Source: JACVRW01 sp963812915
GTDB taxonomy: Bacteria; Actinomycetota; Thermoleophilia; Solirubrobacterales; Thermoleophilaceae
Length of the DNA stretch: 64,000 bases
Assembly (NCBI GenBank): GCA_963812915.1
Contig: CAWEXB010000001.1
Location: 1-64,000 of the forward strand
Direction: 5' to 3'
A program made the translations under genes and the position numbers. Below the pieces are notes generated by a model that was not told the origin of the DNA, made no database searches, and saw only the letters and a list, made by a program, of their open reading frames with translations. Positions 48,106-57,437 of this stretch are shown in pieces (the stretch's first letter is position 1; each line of letters begins with the position of its first letter).

Positions 48106-49002
48106 ATGCCGACTCCCCTGCAGGTGGCGCCGCCTTCACTCGACCCCGGGCGCAGGCTCCTGCTGAAGCGCGAGGACGCGCACGAGCTGGGCGCCTTCAA
48201 GTGGCGCGGCGCGCTGCCGACGCTGCGCCGCTACCGCGAGCGTGGGGCGGACGCGGTGGTCACCGCCTCGACCGGCAATCACGGCGCCGCTACGGCGTGG
48301 GCCGCGCAGCGCACCGGGATGCGCGCCGTGGTGTTCGGACCCGAGGGCGCAAGCCGAGCGAAGGTCGGAGTGATGGAGGAGCTCGGCGCCGAGCTCCACC
48401 TGATCGGCCCGGACCTCGACGGGGCAAAGGAGCGCGCCCGCGAGCTCGCGGGTGAGCGGAGGCTGCCGTTCTTCGAGGACGGCGCCGAGCCGGCGCAGTT
48501 CGACGGCTACGGCGCGATCGCCGACGAGCTCGTCGAGCAGCTCGGGGAGTCGCCGGCGGCGGTCGTGGTGCCGGTTGGCAACGGCGCGCTCCTGATCGGG
48601 ATCGCCCGGGCGCTGCGCGAGGGCGAACCGATCGGGGTCGTCGCCAAGGAGGCGCCGGTGATGGCGCTAAGCGTGGCGGCCGGACGTCCGGTGGAGTGCG
48701 ACCGCAGCGCCACCATCGCCGACGGGATGGCGGTGCGGGTGGCCGTTCCGCTGGCGGTCGCCGAGCTGGCGTCGCTCGCGGTGCGCATGGTCGAGGTCTC
48801 GGAGCGCTCGCTCGCACGGGCGATCGGCGCCTTCCACGCGGCCGGCATCCGGGTGGAGGCCTCGGGCGCGGCGGCGCTCGCGGCGCTCGAGCGGCTCGAC
48901 GACCTCCCGGACGGGCCCGTGGTGCTCATCGTCAGCGGCCGCAACATCGACGAGGAGCTTCACCGGCGCGCCGTCGAGGAGCCGGACAGCTTCCCCGCCT
49001 GA
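48106..49002 (+). CDS. Fold-type II PLP enzyme, threonine/serine dehydratase-like
   Basis: 298 residues. PLP-binding Lys in LGAFKWRGALPTLRRY (near residue 31); TASTGNHG (substrate loop near 60) and the glycine-rich VVVPVGNGALLIGIA (phosphate loop near 150) are standard for threonine dehydratase-type enzymes. There is no C-terminal ACT domain, so it is a catabolic or broad-specificity form. The substrate could be L-Thr, L-Ser or a racemisation target. The ATG at 48106 follows a possible TATACC -10 by only a few bases, so the transcript may be leaderless. Confidence 0.85.
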   Translation: MPTPLQVAPPSLDPGRRLLLKREDAHELGAFKWRGALPTLRRYRERGADAVVTASTGNHGAATAWAAQRTGMRAVVFGPEGASRAKVGVMEELGAELHLIGPDLDGAKERARELAGERRLPFFEDGAEPAQFDGYGAIADELVEQLGESPAAVVVPVGNGALLIGIARALREGEPIGVVAKEAPVMALSVAAGRPVECDRSATIADGMAVRVAVPLAVAELASLAVRMVEVSERSLARAIGAFHAAGIRVEASGAAALAALERLDDLPDGPVVLIVSGRNIDEELHRRAVEEPDSFPA

Positions 49003-49032
49003 GCGGCCCGCCCTCGCTATCGTCGCCACGCC

Positions 49033-50211
49033 ATGACCCCGGCCATCGCCCCGCCGCGGGCGCCGTTCGAGATCACTCCCGAGCAGCGGGAGATCCAGCG
49101 CGTCTGCCGCGACTTCGCGGCGCGCGAGATCAGGCCCGTGTCCCTGGCGGTCGACGAGGCCGACGTCGAGGTGCCGCGGGAGCTGTGGAACAAGGCGGCC
49201 GAGATCGGCTTGACCTCGTTCATGCTGCCGGAGGAGCTCGGCGGTGGCGGGATGACCGATTGCCTGACCGGCTGCATCGTGCAGGAGGAGCTCTCGCACG
49301 GCTGCGCGGGCATCGGGAACCTGATCACGTCGAACGGCTTCTTCGCCGAGCCGGTGCTTGCGCTCGGCAACGAGGCGCAGCAAGGGCGCTGGATCGAGCC
49401 GCTGGCGGGCGAGCACCCGCCGCTCACCGCGCTCGCAACCACCGAGCCGGGGGCCGGCTCGGACGCCGCGTCGATCCAGACGACCGCGCGGCGCGTCGAC
49501 GGCGGCTACGTCCTGAGCGGCCAGAAGAGCTGGATCTCGAATGGCGGGGTGGCGGACTTCTACGTGGTCTTCGCGACGGTCGAGCCGGGCAGCGGCCACC
49601 GGGGGATCACCGCGTTCGTGGTCGAGCGCGACGACGGCGGGCTGACCGTCGGGCAGCCGATGAGGAAGATGGGCCAGCGGGCCATCGTCAACACCGAGCT
49701 GTTCCTCGAGGACGTGCGGTTGGGGGAGGATCGCCGGCTCGGCGACGAGGGCCAGGGATTCCGCGGGCTGATGCAGACCTTCGACCGCTCGCGCGTCACC
49801 CTGGGCGCCTCCGCCACCGGCCTGGCTCGGGCGGCGCTCGAGTACGCCTCCGACTACGCGCAGGAGCGGGTGCAGTTCGGCAAGCCGATCGCCGAGCATC
49901 AGGCGGTCGCCTTCCGCCTCGCGGACATGGCGCTGAGGGTCGACGCGTCGCGCCTGCTCGTGTGGCGGGCGGCGCGCATGCTGGACGCGGGCGAGCGGGC
50001 GACGACGGAGGCCGCGATGGCCAAGCTGCACGCCTCCGAGACCGCGATGTGGTGCACCTGGGCCGCGGTGCAGACGCTCGGCGGCTGGGGCTACTCGCGC
50101 GAGTATCCGGTCGAGAAGTGGATGCGCGACGCGAAGCTCGAGGAGATCGAGGAGGGGACCTCGGACATCCAGCGGTTGATCATCGCGCGGGAGCTGCTGC
50201 GGCATGACTGA
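49033..50211 (+). CDS. Acyl-CoA dehydrogenase
   Basis: 392 residues with the full family pattern: N-terminal helical domain (EQREIQRVCRDFAAREIRPV), FAD/substrate loop TEPGAGSDAASI (near 140), KSWISNGGVADF, and C-terminal helices ending in EEIEEGTSDIQRLIIARELL, where the Glu is the expected catalytic base. It oxidises an acyl-CoA and passes electrons to ETF. It is the first of two dehydrogenases flanking an IclR regulator, with the small gene at 50204 overlapping its 3' end. Chain-length specificity not determinable. Confidence 0.93.
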   Translation: MTPAIAPPRAPFEITPEQREIQRVCRDFAAREIRPVSLAVDEADVEVPRELWNKAAEIGLTSFMLPEELGGGGMTDCLTGCIVQEELSHGCAGIGNLITSNGFFAEPVLALGNEAQQGRWIEPLAGEHPPLTALATTEPGAGSDAASIQTTARRVDGGYVLSGQKSWISNGGVADFYVVFATVEPGSGHRGITAFVVERDDGGLTVGQPMRKMGQRAIVNTELFLEDVRLGEDRRLGDEGQGFRGLMQTFDRSRVTLGASATGLARAALEYASDYAQERVQFGKPIAEHQAVAFRLADMALRVDASRLLVWRAARMLDAGERATTEAAMAKLHASETAMWCTWAAVQTLGGWGYSREYPVEKWMRDAKLEEIEEGTSDIQRLIIARELLRHD

Positions 50212-50446
50212 TCGCGGCATCGAGGACCGCGTCGCGCGCGCCGCGGAGGCCGCCCTCGCCGACAGGGAGTTCGTGGCACCCGTGGACGTGCTGATGGGTG
50301 TCGGATGGCTGCAACCCGGCGTTGTGGATCGCTGGCGTCAGGGCCGCGTCGAGTATCTGGAAGCCGCGGCCCAGGTCGACCCGAGCAAGCTTGGGCTGGG
50401 TGAGGGTGGCGTGGGCGGTGTGGGCCCGGTCCGGCAGGCGCGGTAG
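50204..50446 (+). CDS. Small conserved protein, probably truncated at its C-terminus
   Basis: 80 residues, overlapping the dehydrogenase stop by 8 bp. Residues 1-62 look like a conserved actinobacterial module of unknown function (EDRVARAAEAALADREFVAP, VDVLMGVGWLQPGVVDRWRQ, GRVEYLEAAAQVDPSKL). From residue ~63 the protein turns into Gly-rich sequence (GEGGVGGVGPVRQAR). That sequence belongs to the region upstream of the hairpin at 50467-50515, suggesting the real C-terminal half was replaced. Function unknown. Confidence 0.6.
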   Translation: MTDRGIEDRVARAAEAALADREFVAPVDVLMGVGWLQPGVVDRWRQGRVEYLEAAAQVDPSKLGLGEGGVGGVGPVRQAR

Positions 50447-50466
50447 CGCGGGGCGCCGGCCCGAAC

Positions 50467-50515
50467 GACGCGTTCGACCTTTTGCTGCGTTATCCCGCAG
50501 AAGGTCGAACGCGTC
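50467..50515. repeat. Conserved-arm hairpin, copy B
   Basis: GACGCGTTCGACCTT (50467-50481) and AAGGTCGAACGCGTC (50501-50515) are identical to the arms of copy A (38257-38306). The apex here is CTGCG-TTATCC-CGCAG, different from copy A but again paired. The flanks GGCGCC at 50453-50458 and 50521-50526 extend the palindrome. It lies between convergent genes (small conserved protein and iclR). Confidence 0.85.
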
Positions 50516-50589
50516 GCTTCGGCGCCCGGTTCGGGGGGTTACTCACCGTGGGATGTCGGCCGCATCGGGACCCAACCCCCCGGCCGCGC

Positions 50590-51363
50590 CTAGGGGAGAT
50601 GCGCCGCCAGCTCTCGCGCGCTCGCGGCCGCCGCGTCGCCGAGCCGGTGGAGGCCGCGCGTGCGTATCCGGCTCTCGGGCCCCCAGACGCTGACCACCGC
50701 CGCCGGTCGCTCGCGAGCGTCGAGCGCGGCCGCCGAGACGCCCCACAGCGCCGGCTCGAGCTCGCCACGGGAGACGGCGTGGCCCCGCCGCCTGACGTCG
50801 CGGAGCTCGGACTCCAGCGCCGCCGGGTCTGTGACCGTCTCGTGGGTATAGGGCTCCAGCGGCTGCCTGAGCGCAACCGCGCGCTCCTCGGCCGGCAGCC
50901 AGGCGAGAAACGCCTTGCCCGTGGACGTGGCGTGAAGGGCCACGGCGCGGCCCAGCCAGTTCGCGGTCATCACGTGTGGGGCCTGGACCTGGCTGACGTA
51001 GACGAGCTCATGCTGGTGCGGAATCGCCAGGTTGACGGTCTCCCCGGTGTCGTCGGCGAGGCGGCGAAGAAGTGGATGGGCGCGGCGGGCCAGCGCGTCG
51101 TACCGGGAGGCGCCGGCGAGCTGGGCGACGGCGTGACCAACGCTGTAGCGGTTGGTCTCGGGGTCGCGTTCGACGAGGCCGTGGTGCTCGAGCGTGGCGA
51201 GCAGGCGCCACGTGGTGCTCCGGTTCAGTCCGACCCGGTCGGCCAGGGCCGGAGCAGTTTCGGCGTTCCCCCCATCGGCCACCGCGTTCAGGAGCTGGAC
51301 CGCGCGCTCCACGGACTGCACCCGGCCGGAGGCGCTATTGACAGACTGCGGCTTGCCGTTCAT
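50590..51363 (-). CDS. IclR-family transcriptional regulator
   Basis: 257 residues. An N-terminal winged helix-turn-helix (QSVERAVQLLNAVADGG, ADRVGLNRSTTWRLLATLEH; residues 15-75) is followed by the IclR effector domain (YDALARRAHPLLRRLADDTG, VYVSQVQAPHVM, HATSTGKAFLAWLPAEE). IclR proteins bind small carboxylate metabolites and control catabolic genes. It is divergent from the acyl-CoA dehydrogenase at 51402 with a 38-bp intergenic space, so it most likely controls that gene and itself. Confidence 0.92.
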   Translation of the reverse strand: MNGKPQSVNSASGRVQSVERAVQLLNAVADGGNAETAPALADRVGLNRSTTWRLLATLEHHGLVERDPETNRYSVGHAVAQLAGASRYDALARRAHPLLRRLADDTGETVNLAIPHQHELVYVSQVQAPHVMTANWLGRAVALHATSTGKAFLAWLPAEERAVALRQPLEPYTHETVTDPAALESELRDVRRRGHAVSRGELEPALWGVSAAALDARERPAAVVSVWGPESRIRTRGLHRLGDAAAASARELAAHLP

Positions 51364-51392
51364 ATTGCGCGGAGCATAACTCAGAATACGAA
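51359..51392. promoter_or_regulatory. Putative IclR operator in the divergent promoter
   Basis: TTCATATT (51359-51366) and AATACGAA (51385-51392) form an inverted repeat matching at 7 of 8 positions, spaced 18 bp. It spans the start codon of iclR and the short leader of the dehydrogenase gene. This AT-rich patch stands out in a G+C-rich genome and is the only space available for control of both genes. Confidence 0.5.
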
Positions 51393-51401
51393 CGAGGGAA
51401 G

Positions 51402-52601
51402 ATGGATTTCACGTACACCCCCGAGCAGCTAGAGCTCCAGGCCCGCGCGCGGGCCCTGGCCGAGGAGATCATGGTCCACGAGGAGGCGTGCGAGGCGGCG
51501 GGGGGCCTGCCGGACGAGGTCCAGCGCGAGGTGGCCGAGAGAGTGCGCCACCATCGCCTGAATGCGATCAACATGCCGGCCGAGTGGGGCGGACAGGGAC
51601 TGAGCGTGCTCGACCAGGTCATCGTGCAGGAGCAGCTCGGCCGGCTGACGAACGCGCTCTGGGACATGGTCTGGCGGCCGGCCAACGCGCTGCGGGCCTG
51701 CGACGACGCCCAGCGCGAGCGCTACCTGCTGCCGGGGATTCGGGGCGAGCGGCGCGACTGCGTGGCGGTGACCGAGGCCGACGCCGGCTCCGATCCGAGC
51801 GCCGTCAAGACCACGGCCGAGCGCATCGACGGCGGATACCGCCTGAACGGCGAGAAGTGGTTCGTCACCGTCGGCGACGTCGCCGACCACCTGATCGTGC
51901 TGGCCATGGTCCTGCCCGAGCGCGCGCCCACCCTCTTCCTCGTGGACAAGGACACTCCCGGCGTCGCCGTGCTCCGCACGCCGAGCTACATGCACACGTT
52001 CGTGTACGAGCACCCCGAGTTCGGCTTCGAGGACGTCGTCGTCGGCGAGGACGCGGTGCTCGGCGAGGTCGGCGAGGGCTACGAGCTTACGCGCGACTGG
52101 TTCGTCGAGGAGCGCCTCATGATCGCCGCGCGGGCGACCGGCGCCGCCGAGCGCGCCCTCCGCACGGCTACCGACTGGGCGGCCGGCCGCGAGCAGTTCG
52201 GCCAGCCCATAATCGAGTTCCAGCTCGTCCAGGGCCTGATAGCCGACAGCGTCGTCGACATCTCCACCAACCGCGCGCTCGTGCATCAGGTTGCGTGGGA
52301 GGCCGACCAGGGGCTGTCGCGCAAAGCGCTACACGCCAAGGCCGCCGTGGTGAAGCTCTCGGCGGCGGAGGCGGCGGGCCGCGTGATCGACCGCGCGGTG
52401 CAGATCCTCGGCGGGCGCGGCTACATGCGCGAGAACCCGTGCGAGCGCCTTTACCGAGACATCCGCGTCGACCGCATCTGGGAGGGCACCTCCGAGATCC
52501 AGCGCCTGATCATCGGCAACGAGGTCGCCAAGCGCGGGCTCGACGGCGTGCTGGGGGTCGGCGCCGTGACGGACGCGGTCGCAGCGGGCGTGGCGCTCTA
52601 G
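51402..52601 (+). CDS. Acyl-CoA dehydrogenase
   Basis: 399 residues, starting MDFTYTPEQLELQARARALA after a GAGGGAAG Shine-Dalgarno. Motifs: TEADAGSDPSAVKTTAERID (FAD loop), KWFVTVGDVADHLI, GRGYMRENPCERLYRDIRVD, and WEGTSEIQRLIIGNE with the catalytic Glu position. Divergent from iclR. It is a different subfamily from the dehydrogenase at 49033, so the two probably act on different acyl-CoAs. Its stop overlaps the end of the convergent sulfatase gene by 4 bp. Confidence 0.93.
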   Translation: MDFTYTPEQLELQARARALAEEIMVHEEACEAAGGLPDEVQREVAERVRHHRLNAINMPAEWGGQGLSVLDQVIVQEQLGRLTNALWDMVWRPANALRACDDAQRERYLLPGIRGERRDCVAVTEADAGSDPSAVKTTAERIDGGYRLNGEKWFVTVGDVADHLIVLAMVLPERAPTLFLVDKDTPGVAVLRTPSYMHTFVYEHPEFGFEDVVVGEDAVLGEVGEGYELTRDWFVEERLMIAARATGAAERALRTATDWAAGREQFGQPIIEFQLVQGLIADSVVDISTNRALVHQVAWEADQGLSRKALHAKAAVVKLSAAEAAGRVIDRAVQILGGRGYMRENPCERLYRDIRVDRIWEGTSEIQRLIIGNEVAKRGLDGVLGVGAVTDAVAAGVAL

Positions 52602-54179
52602 CGTCCGCGGGCGTCCAGACGGGCGCGCCGCTGGAGCCCGTACAGGTCGTCCCGGTCACGCACGTACTGCGCGGAGGCGTCGACGTACGGCTGGAAGTCC
52701 CACTTCGTGCTCCGACCGGCGCCCAGAGCCTCGGCGACCAGGCGGCGCTCGCGCTGGCTCTGGAGGACGCGACGAGCCAGTTCAGCCGTGTCCCAGCGGT
52801 CCGCCACCTCCGCCCGAAACTTGCTCCGCAGCTCCGCGTAAGCGGGTCGCTCGGCGAGGTTCACGAGCTCGAGCGGGTCGCTCGAGAGGTCGTAGAGCTG
52901 GTCGGGATCGCCCTCGCACGACACGAACTTGTGGGAGCCACGCCGGATCATGAGCGCCGGCGAGGTCACGCCCTCCGCCAGGTACTCGCCGACCACCGGG
53001 GCGGGGCGGCCCGCGTCCCGCCCGTCGAGCAGTGGCCCGAGGCTGACTCCATCCATCTCCCCGGTGAGTTCCTCGTCGGCAGGACCGGACCCGGCCAGCT
53101 CGAGCAGGGTCGGGACGAGGTCCAGCAGCGAGACGGGTTCGGCGCGCCGACCCGGAGCGATTCGGCCCGGCGCGGTCACGATCAACGGCACGCGAGCGGA
53201 CGGCTCGAAGAAGGACATCTTGTACCAGAGGCCTCGCTCGCCGAGCATCTCCCCGTGGTCGGCCGTGAACACGACGGTCGTCTCGTCGTCGAGGCCGGTG
53301 TCGTGCAGCGCGGCGAGCAGCTCGCCGATGCGCTCGTCCACGTAGCTGATCGCGGCGTAGTAGCCGTGCCGGGCGGTGCGCACCTGCTCGTCCGTGAGCC
53401 CGGCCTCGTCGATGCCGATCATCCGGCGCAGGCGGCGGCTGTGGGGATCGGCCTCCGACAGCGGAATCGGCGGGCACTGCCGGTGCGTCGATCGCGTCTC
53501 GGTCGTAGAGCTGCCAGTGCCGGGCGCGAACCTCCCAGGGGTCGTGAGGATTGCTGAACGAGACGACGAGGAGGAACGGGTCGCCGGTTGCGTCGCGGGC
53601 GAAGTCGAAGATCCGGCGCACGGCACGGAACGCCACCTCGTCGTCGTAGTCGAGCTGCATGCTCGCCGAGCAGACCCCGGGCGACAGCACGCTCTCCATG
53701 GTGTGGTACCAGGGGAGGCGCTCCTCGACCGGGCGGCGCCAGTCGGGCGTCCAGCCCAGATCGGCGGGATAGATGTCGGTCGTCAGGCGTTCCTCGAAGC
53801 CGTGGAGCTGGTCCGGCCCGACGAAGTGCATCTTTCCGGCCAGGGAGGTGGCATAGCCGGCGGCTCGCAGATGGTGGGCAATCGTCGGGAGCGAGGCCCG
53901 CAGCTCCGCGGCGTTGTCGAACACCCCGGTGCGCGAGGGAAGCCGGCCGGTGAGGAGCGCGGCGCGCGAGGGCGCGCACAGCGGAGAAGGGCAGTACGCG
54001 TTCTCGAACACGACGCCCGCCCGTGCCAGCGCCGTGACCGTCGGGGCCCGGACCACGGGGTGCCCGTAGGGGGGCAGCCAGCCGGCGCCGAGCTGATCGG
54101 CGACGATCAGGAGAAGGTTCGGTGGGCGGCCGGCCGACACGTCCAGAACCCTATGGCTCCGCGGCCGGGTAGCCTCCAT
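52598..54179 (-). CDS. betC: Choline-sulfatase-like arylsulfatase (one frameshift)
   Basis: About 526 residues. The sulfatase signature CxPSR is in SPLCAPSRAALLTGRLPSRT, whose Cys would be converted to formylglycine. AGKMHFVGPDQLHGFEERLT and TTDIYPADLGWTPDW are hallmark BetC segments. The frame shifts near 53460, after which VFTADHGEMLGERGLWYKMS and the C-terminal WDFQPYVDASAQYVRDRDDL continue the match. Choline-O-sulfate cleavage yields choline and sulfate. No sulfatase-maturing enzyme or betaine genes are nearby. The start at 54179 is tentative. Homology at the BetC level is good, but another sulfate ester is possible. Confidence 0.82.
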
Positions 54180-54187
54180 GGCCGCGA

Positions 54188-54613
54188 ATGGCCGGCCTGC
54201 CCGACAGCGCCCGCGCACTCATCGAGTCGGCGGCCTTGGCCCACCTGGTAACGCTGAATCCGGACGGATCGCCGCAGGTGAGCTGCGTCTGGGTTGGCCT
54301 GGACGGCGACGAGATCGTGTGCGGGCACCTGCCGCGCCACCGGAAGGTCGAGAACATGGAGCGCGACCCGCGCGTTGCCCTGTCGATCGAGGGAGAGCAG
54401 AGCAACGAGCTCGGCCTCAAGCATTACCTGGTCGTCTACGGCCGCGCGAGAATCACCGAGGCCGGTGGCCCGGAGCTGCTCCAGCGGCTGGCGGAGACGT
54501 ATCTCGGCCCCGGGATCAAGTTTCCTCCCATGCCCGACCCGCCGCCCGGCTACATCACCCACATCACGCCTCAGCGGATCGCGGGGGTGGGTCCGTGGGT
54601 CGCTTCTCGGTGA
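54188..54613 (+). CDS. PPOX-class (F420-type) split-barrel protein
   Basis: 141 residues of the pyridoxamine-phosphate-oxidase-like split barrel: ALAHLVTLNPDGSPQVSCVW, EIVCGHLPRHRKVENMERDP, RVALSIEG. These are features of the TIGR-type F420-dependent PPOX group common in Actinomycetota. It probably binds F420 (or FMN) to reduce an unknown substrate. Start AUG lies 8 bp from the divergent sulfatase start; the 3' end overlaps the convergent enoyl-CoA hydratase by 50 bp. Confidence 0.85.
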   Translation: MAGLPDSARALIESAALAHLVTLNPDGSPQVSCVWVGLDGDEIVCGHLPRHRKVENMERDPRVALSIEGEQSNELGLKHYLVVYGRARITEAGGPELLQRLAETYLGPGIKFPPMPDPPPGYITHITPQRIAGVGPWVASR

Positions 54614-55355
54614 AGGCCGACGCCGCCTCCCGGGCTTCCTCGGTCTGCGCGAGCAGCCCGTAGGCGAGGCGCTCGAGGGCCAGCCCGGCCTCGCGCGACG
54701 CCTCGGGCATGCAGTCGATCGCCTGCTTGGCCAGCGCCAGGGCCATGGGAGGCAACCCGGCCATCCGCTCGGCCAGCTCCAGCGCCCGGACCTCGGCGTG
54801 GCCCTCCGCCACCACCTCGGTGACGAGGCCGAGCGACGCCGCGTCGTCCGCCCCGAAACGGTTCCCGAGGAGCACTATCTCCTTCGCGCGCGCGACCCCG
54901 AGCAGGCGCACGAGGCGATGCATGCCGCCGGAGCTCGGCACGATGCCGATGCTCACCTCGGGCAGCCCGAACACGGCCGAGCGGTCCGCGATCCGGAGAT
55001 CGGTTGCCAGCGCGAGCTCGAGGCCTCCGCCGAGGCAGTAGCCGGCGATCGCGCTGATCGTCGGCTGGGGGAGGGCCGCCACCCGCTCGTAGACGGCGCC
55101 GGTCTCGCGATAGTAGGCCAGGATCGAGGCGGGATCGCGGTCGCGCAGCTCGCCCACGTCGGCGCCCGCCGAGAAGGCGCGCTCGCCGCCGGTGAACACG
55201 ACGCAGCCGGAGGCCCGCACCTCGGCCCGATCGAGCGCCTCCGCCAGGGCGCCCTCGAGCGCCGTCGAGAGCGCGTTGAGCTTGTGCTCGCGCCGAAGCG
55301 CCACGACGCAGGCCCGGCCGTGCGGCCGAACCTCGACGAGGCGCTCGCCGCTCAC
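54564..55355 (-). CDS. Enoyl-CoA hydratase/isomerase
   Basis: 263 residues from a GTG overlapping the acyl-CoA synthetase stop (GTGA). Crotonase motifs are complete: AFSAGADVGEL (oxyanion-hole strand near 62), AIAGYCLGGGLELALATDLR (second oxyanion hole near 103), and FGLPEVSIGIVPSSGG (catalytic Glu in LPEV). It hydrates an enoyl-CoA or isomerises it. It is the last gene of a four-gene minus-strand operon, TPP enzyme to hydratase. Confidence 0.92.
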   Translation of the reverse strand: MSGERLVEVRPHGRACVVALRREHKLNALSTALEGALAEALDRAEVRASGCVVFTGGERAFSAGADVGELRDRDPASILAYYRETGAVYERVAALPQPTISAIAGYCLGGGLELALATDLRIADRSAVFGLPEVSIGIVPSSGGMHRLVRLLGVARAKEIVLLGNRFGADDAASLGLVTEVVAEGHAEVRALELAERMAGLPPMALALAKQAIDCMPEASREAGLALERLAYGLLAQTEEAREAASAFTEKRPTDPPPRSAEA

Positions 55356-57437
55356 CCGTCCTCCAGGCTCGTCGGAACCATCCGAGCGTCGAGCCCGAGC
55401 GCTCCGTCCGGGGTCACGAGCAGCGGGTTCACCTCGATCTCTGCGACCTCCGGGTGGCTCGCGGCCACGCGGGAGAGGCAGGCGACGGCTTCCGCCGCCG
55501 CGGCGGTGTCCAGCGGTGGTCCGCCTCGCGCGCCCTGGAGCAGGGGCGCGGCCCGCAGCGAGAGCAGGAGTCGCTCGGCCTGGGCGCCGTCAACGGGGGC
55601 CAGCGCGACCGCGACGTCGCGCAGGATCTCCGTATACAGGCCCCCGAGGCCGACCAGCACGACTGGCCCGAAGCGCCGGTCCCAGCGCGCGCCGACGAGG
55701 AGCTCCACTCCGTCGCCGACGGGCGCCATGCGCTCCACCGAGAGCGCCGGCGGCCGGAGCCGCGTCCTGAAGATCGGCTGCGGCGCGGGCGAGTGCATCC
55801 TCGTCGCGCAGCCCGAGCACGACCCCGCCGGCATCCGACTTGTGCAGCATCCCGAGCGCCTTCAGCACCACCGGGTAGCCGAGCTCCGCGGCGGCCGCGG
55901 GCGCCTCGGCCGGGGTCTCGACCACGCGGGCGGGAGCGAAGCGAAGCCCGCCCGCCGCGAGCAGCTCGCGGGCCTCGGCGTAGCCGGACCCGGCGATCGG
56001 CTCGCGCCGGGGGTGGGAGCGCCGGCACGCCCTCGGCGCGGCCGCTCCGCCGCGCCCGCGAGGCGCGCCAGGACCGCGACGGCCCGCTCGATGGAGCGGT
56101 ACACGGGGACGCCGCGACGCCGCAGCACGTCCGCCGTGCGCGCGTGCGGGTACATCGTCTGCACGAACAGCGGGCGGTCGTTCACGTCGCGCCGCGTCGG
56201 CGAGCGCCTCGGCCACCGACGCCTCCTCGGGCGCCATGGTCTCGACGTATTCGCTGTAGCCGCCGAAATAGCCCGTCAGCAGCAGCGCGTCCACCTCGCC
56301 GGAGGCGAGCAGCCGCCGTGCGCTGCGGTCGAAGCTGTGGATGTCCTGCTCGCCGCCGCCGGCCAGGTCGATCGGGTTCGCGCAGGCGGCGGTGGGGGGC
56401 AGGCCGTCGCGAAGCTGCGCGACGAGCCCGTCGGAGAGGCGCGGCAGGTCGAGCCCGGCGTCGTACGCGATCGCGGCGGCGATGCCGGCGTGCCCGCCGC
56501 CGTCCGCCAGCACCGCCACACGCCGACCGCGCAGCCGTTTGCCGCGCAGGAGCCCCTGGGCCAGGTGCGTCAGCTCGTAGGGGGTGCGCACCCGCTCGAT
56601 CCCGGCCGCCCGGCAGGCCGCGTCGATCGCGCGCGCGTCGCTCGCCAGGGCGCCGGTGTGGGAGCGCACCGCGCGCGCGGCGGCCTCGCTGTGCTCGATG
56701 GTCAGCAGCACGACCGGCTTGCCGGCGCCGACGGCCGCCCCGGCTGCCTCCGCGAACGCCCGCCCGTCCCGGAAGTCCTCGATGTAGAGCGCGATCAGCT
56801 TGGTGGCGTCGTGCTGGGCCAGGTCCCGCATGAGGTCCGCCGCCTCGATGTCGGCCTGGTTGCCGAGCGAGACGAAGCGCGAGAAGCCGAGCCCGGCCTC
56901 CTCGGCCAGGATTCCCACCTCGAGCGCGACGTTGCCGCTCTGCGAGATCAGCCCGATACTCCCGGCCGGCAGCGGATTGGGCACGAGCTCCAGCTCCGCG
57001 CCGGCGTCGAACACGCCCAGGCAGTTGGGTCCGAGCAGCGCGACGCCCGCCTCGCGGGCGCGTGCGGCGATCGCCGCGTCGCGGGCGCCGCCGGCGTCGC
57101 CGTCGGCCTCGCCGGCCGTGATCGCGACGATGGCGCGAGCGCCGGTGGCGATCGCCTCCTCGACCGTCGGCTCGACCGCCCGCGCGGGGACGGCGACCAC
57201 GACGAGCTCGGCCGGCTCCGGCAGCTCGCCGAGCGATCGGTACGCTCGCCGCCCCAGCACCTCGCCGCCGCGGCGATTCACCAGGTACACGGAGCGCGGC
57301 GCTCCTCGCCGCGCAGCGCCCCGCGCCCCAGCCAATTGCCCCACTTGACCGGGTCGTCGGACGCGCCGACGATCGCCACCGCACGGGGCGCGAACAGCGC
57401 CGTCAGGTCGCGGCGCGCGACGGCCAGGAGCGCTCAC
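55352..57437 (-). CDS. ADP-forming acyl-CoA/acetyl-CoA synthetase (several frameshifts)
   Basis: About 690 residues when reassembled. CoA-binding domain: LTALFAPRAVAIVGASDDPVK, SVYLVNRRGGEVLGRRAYRS, ALLGPNCLGVFD. Succinyl-CoA-ligase-like flavodoxin domain: GLISQSGNVALEV, with the phospho-His region SHTGALASD. ATP-grasp domain: GYPVVLKALGMLHKSDAGGV and VAEIEVNPLLV. Frame changes near 57310, 56195, 56030 and 55800 break it. Start is likely the GTG at 57437. It activates an organic acid with ATP and CoA (ADP-forming), fitting between the SDR and the hydratase in the same operon. Confidence 0.83.
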
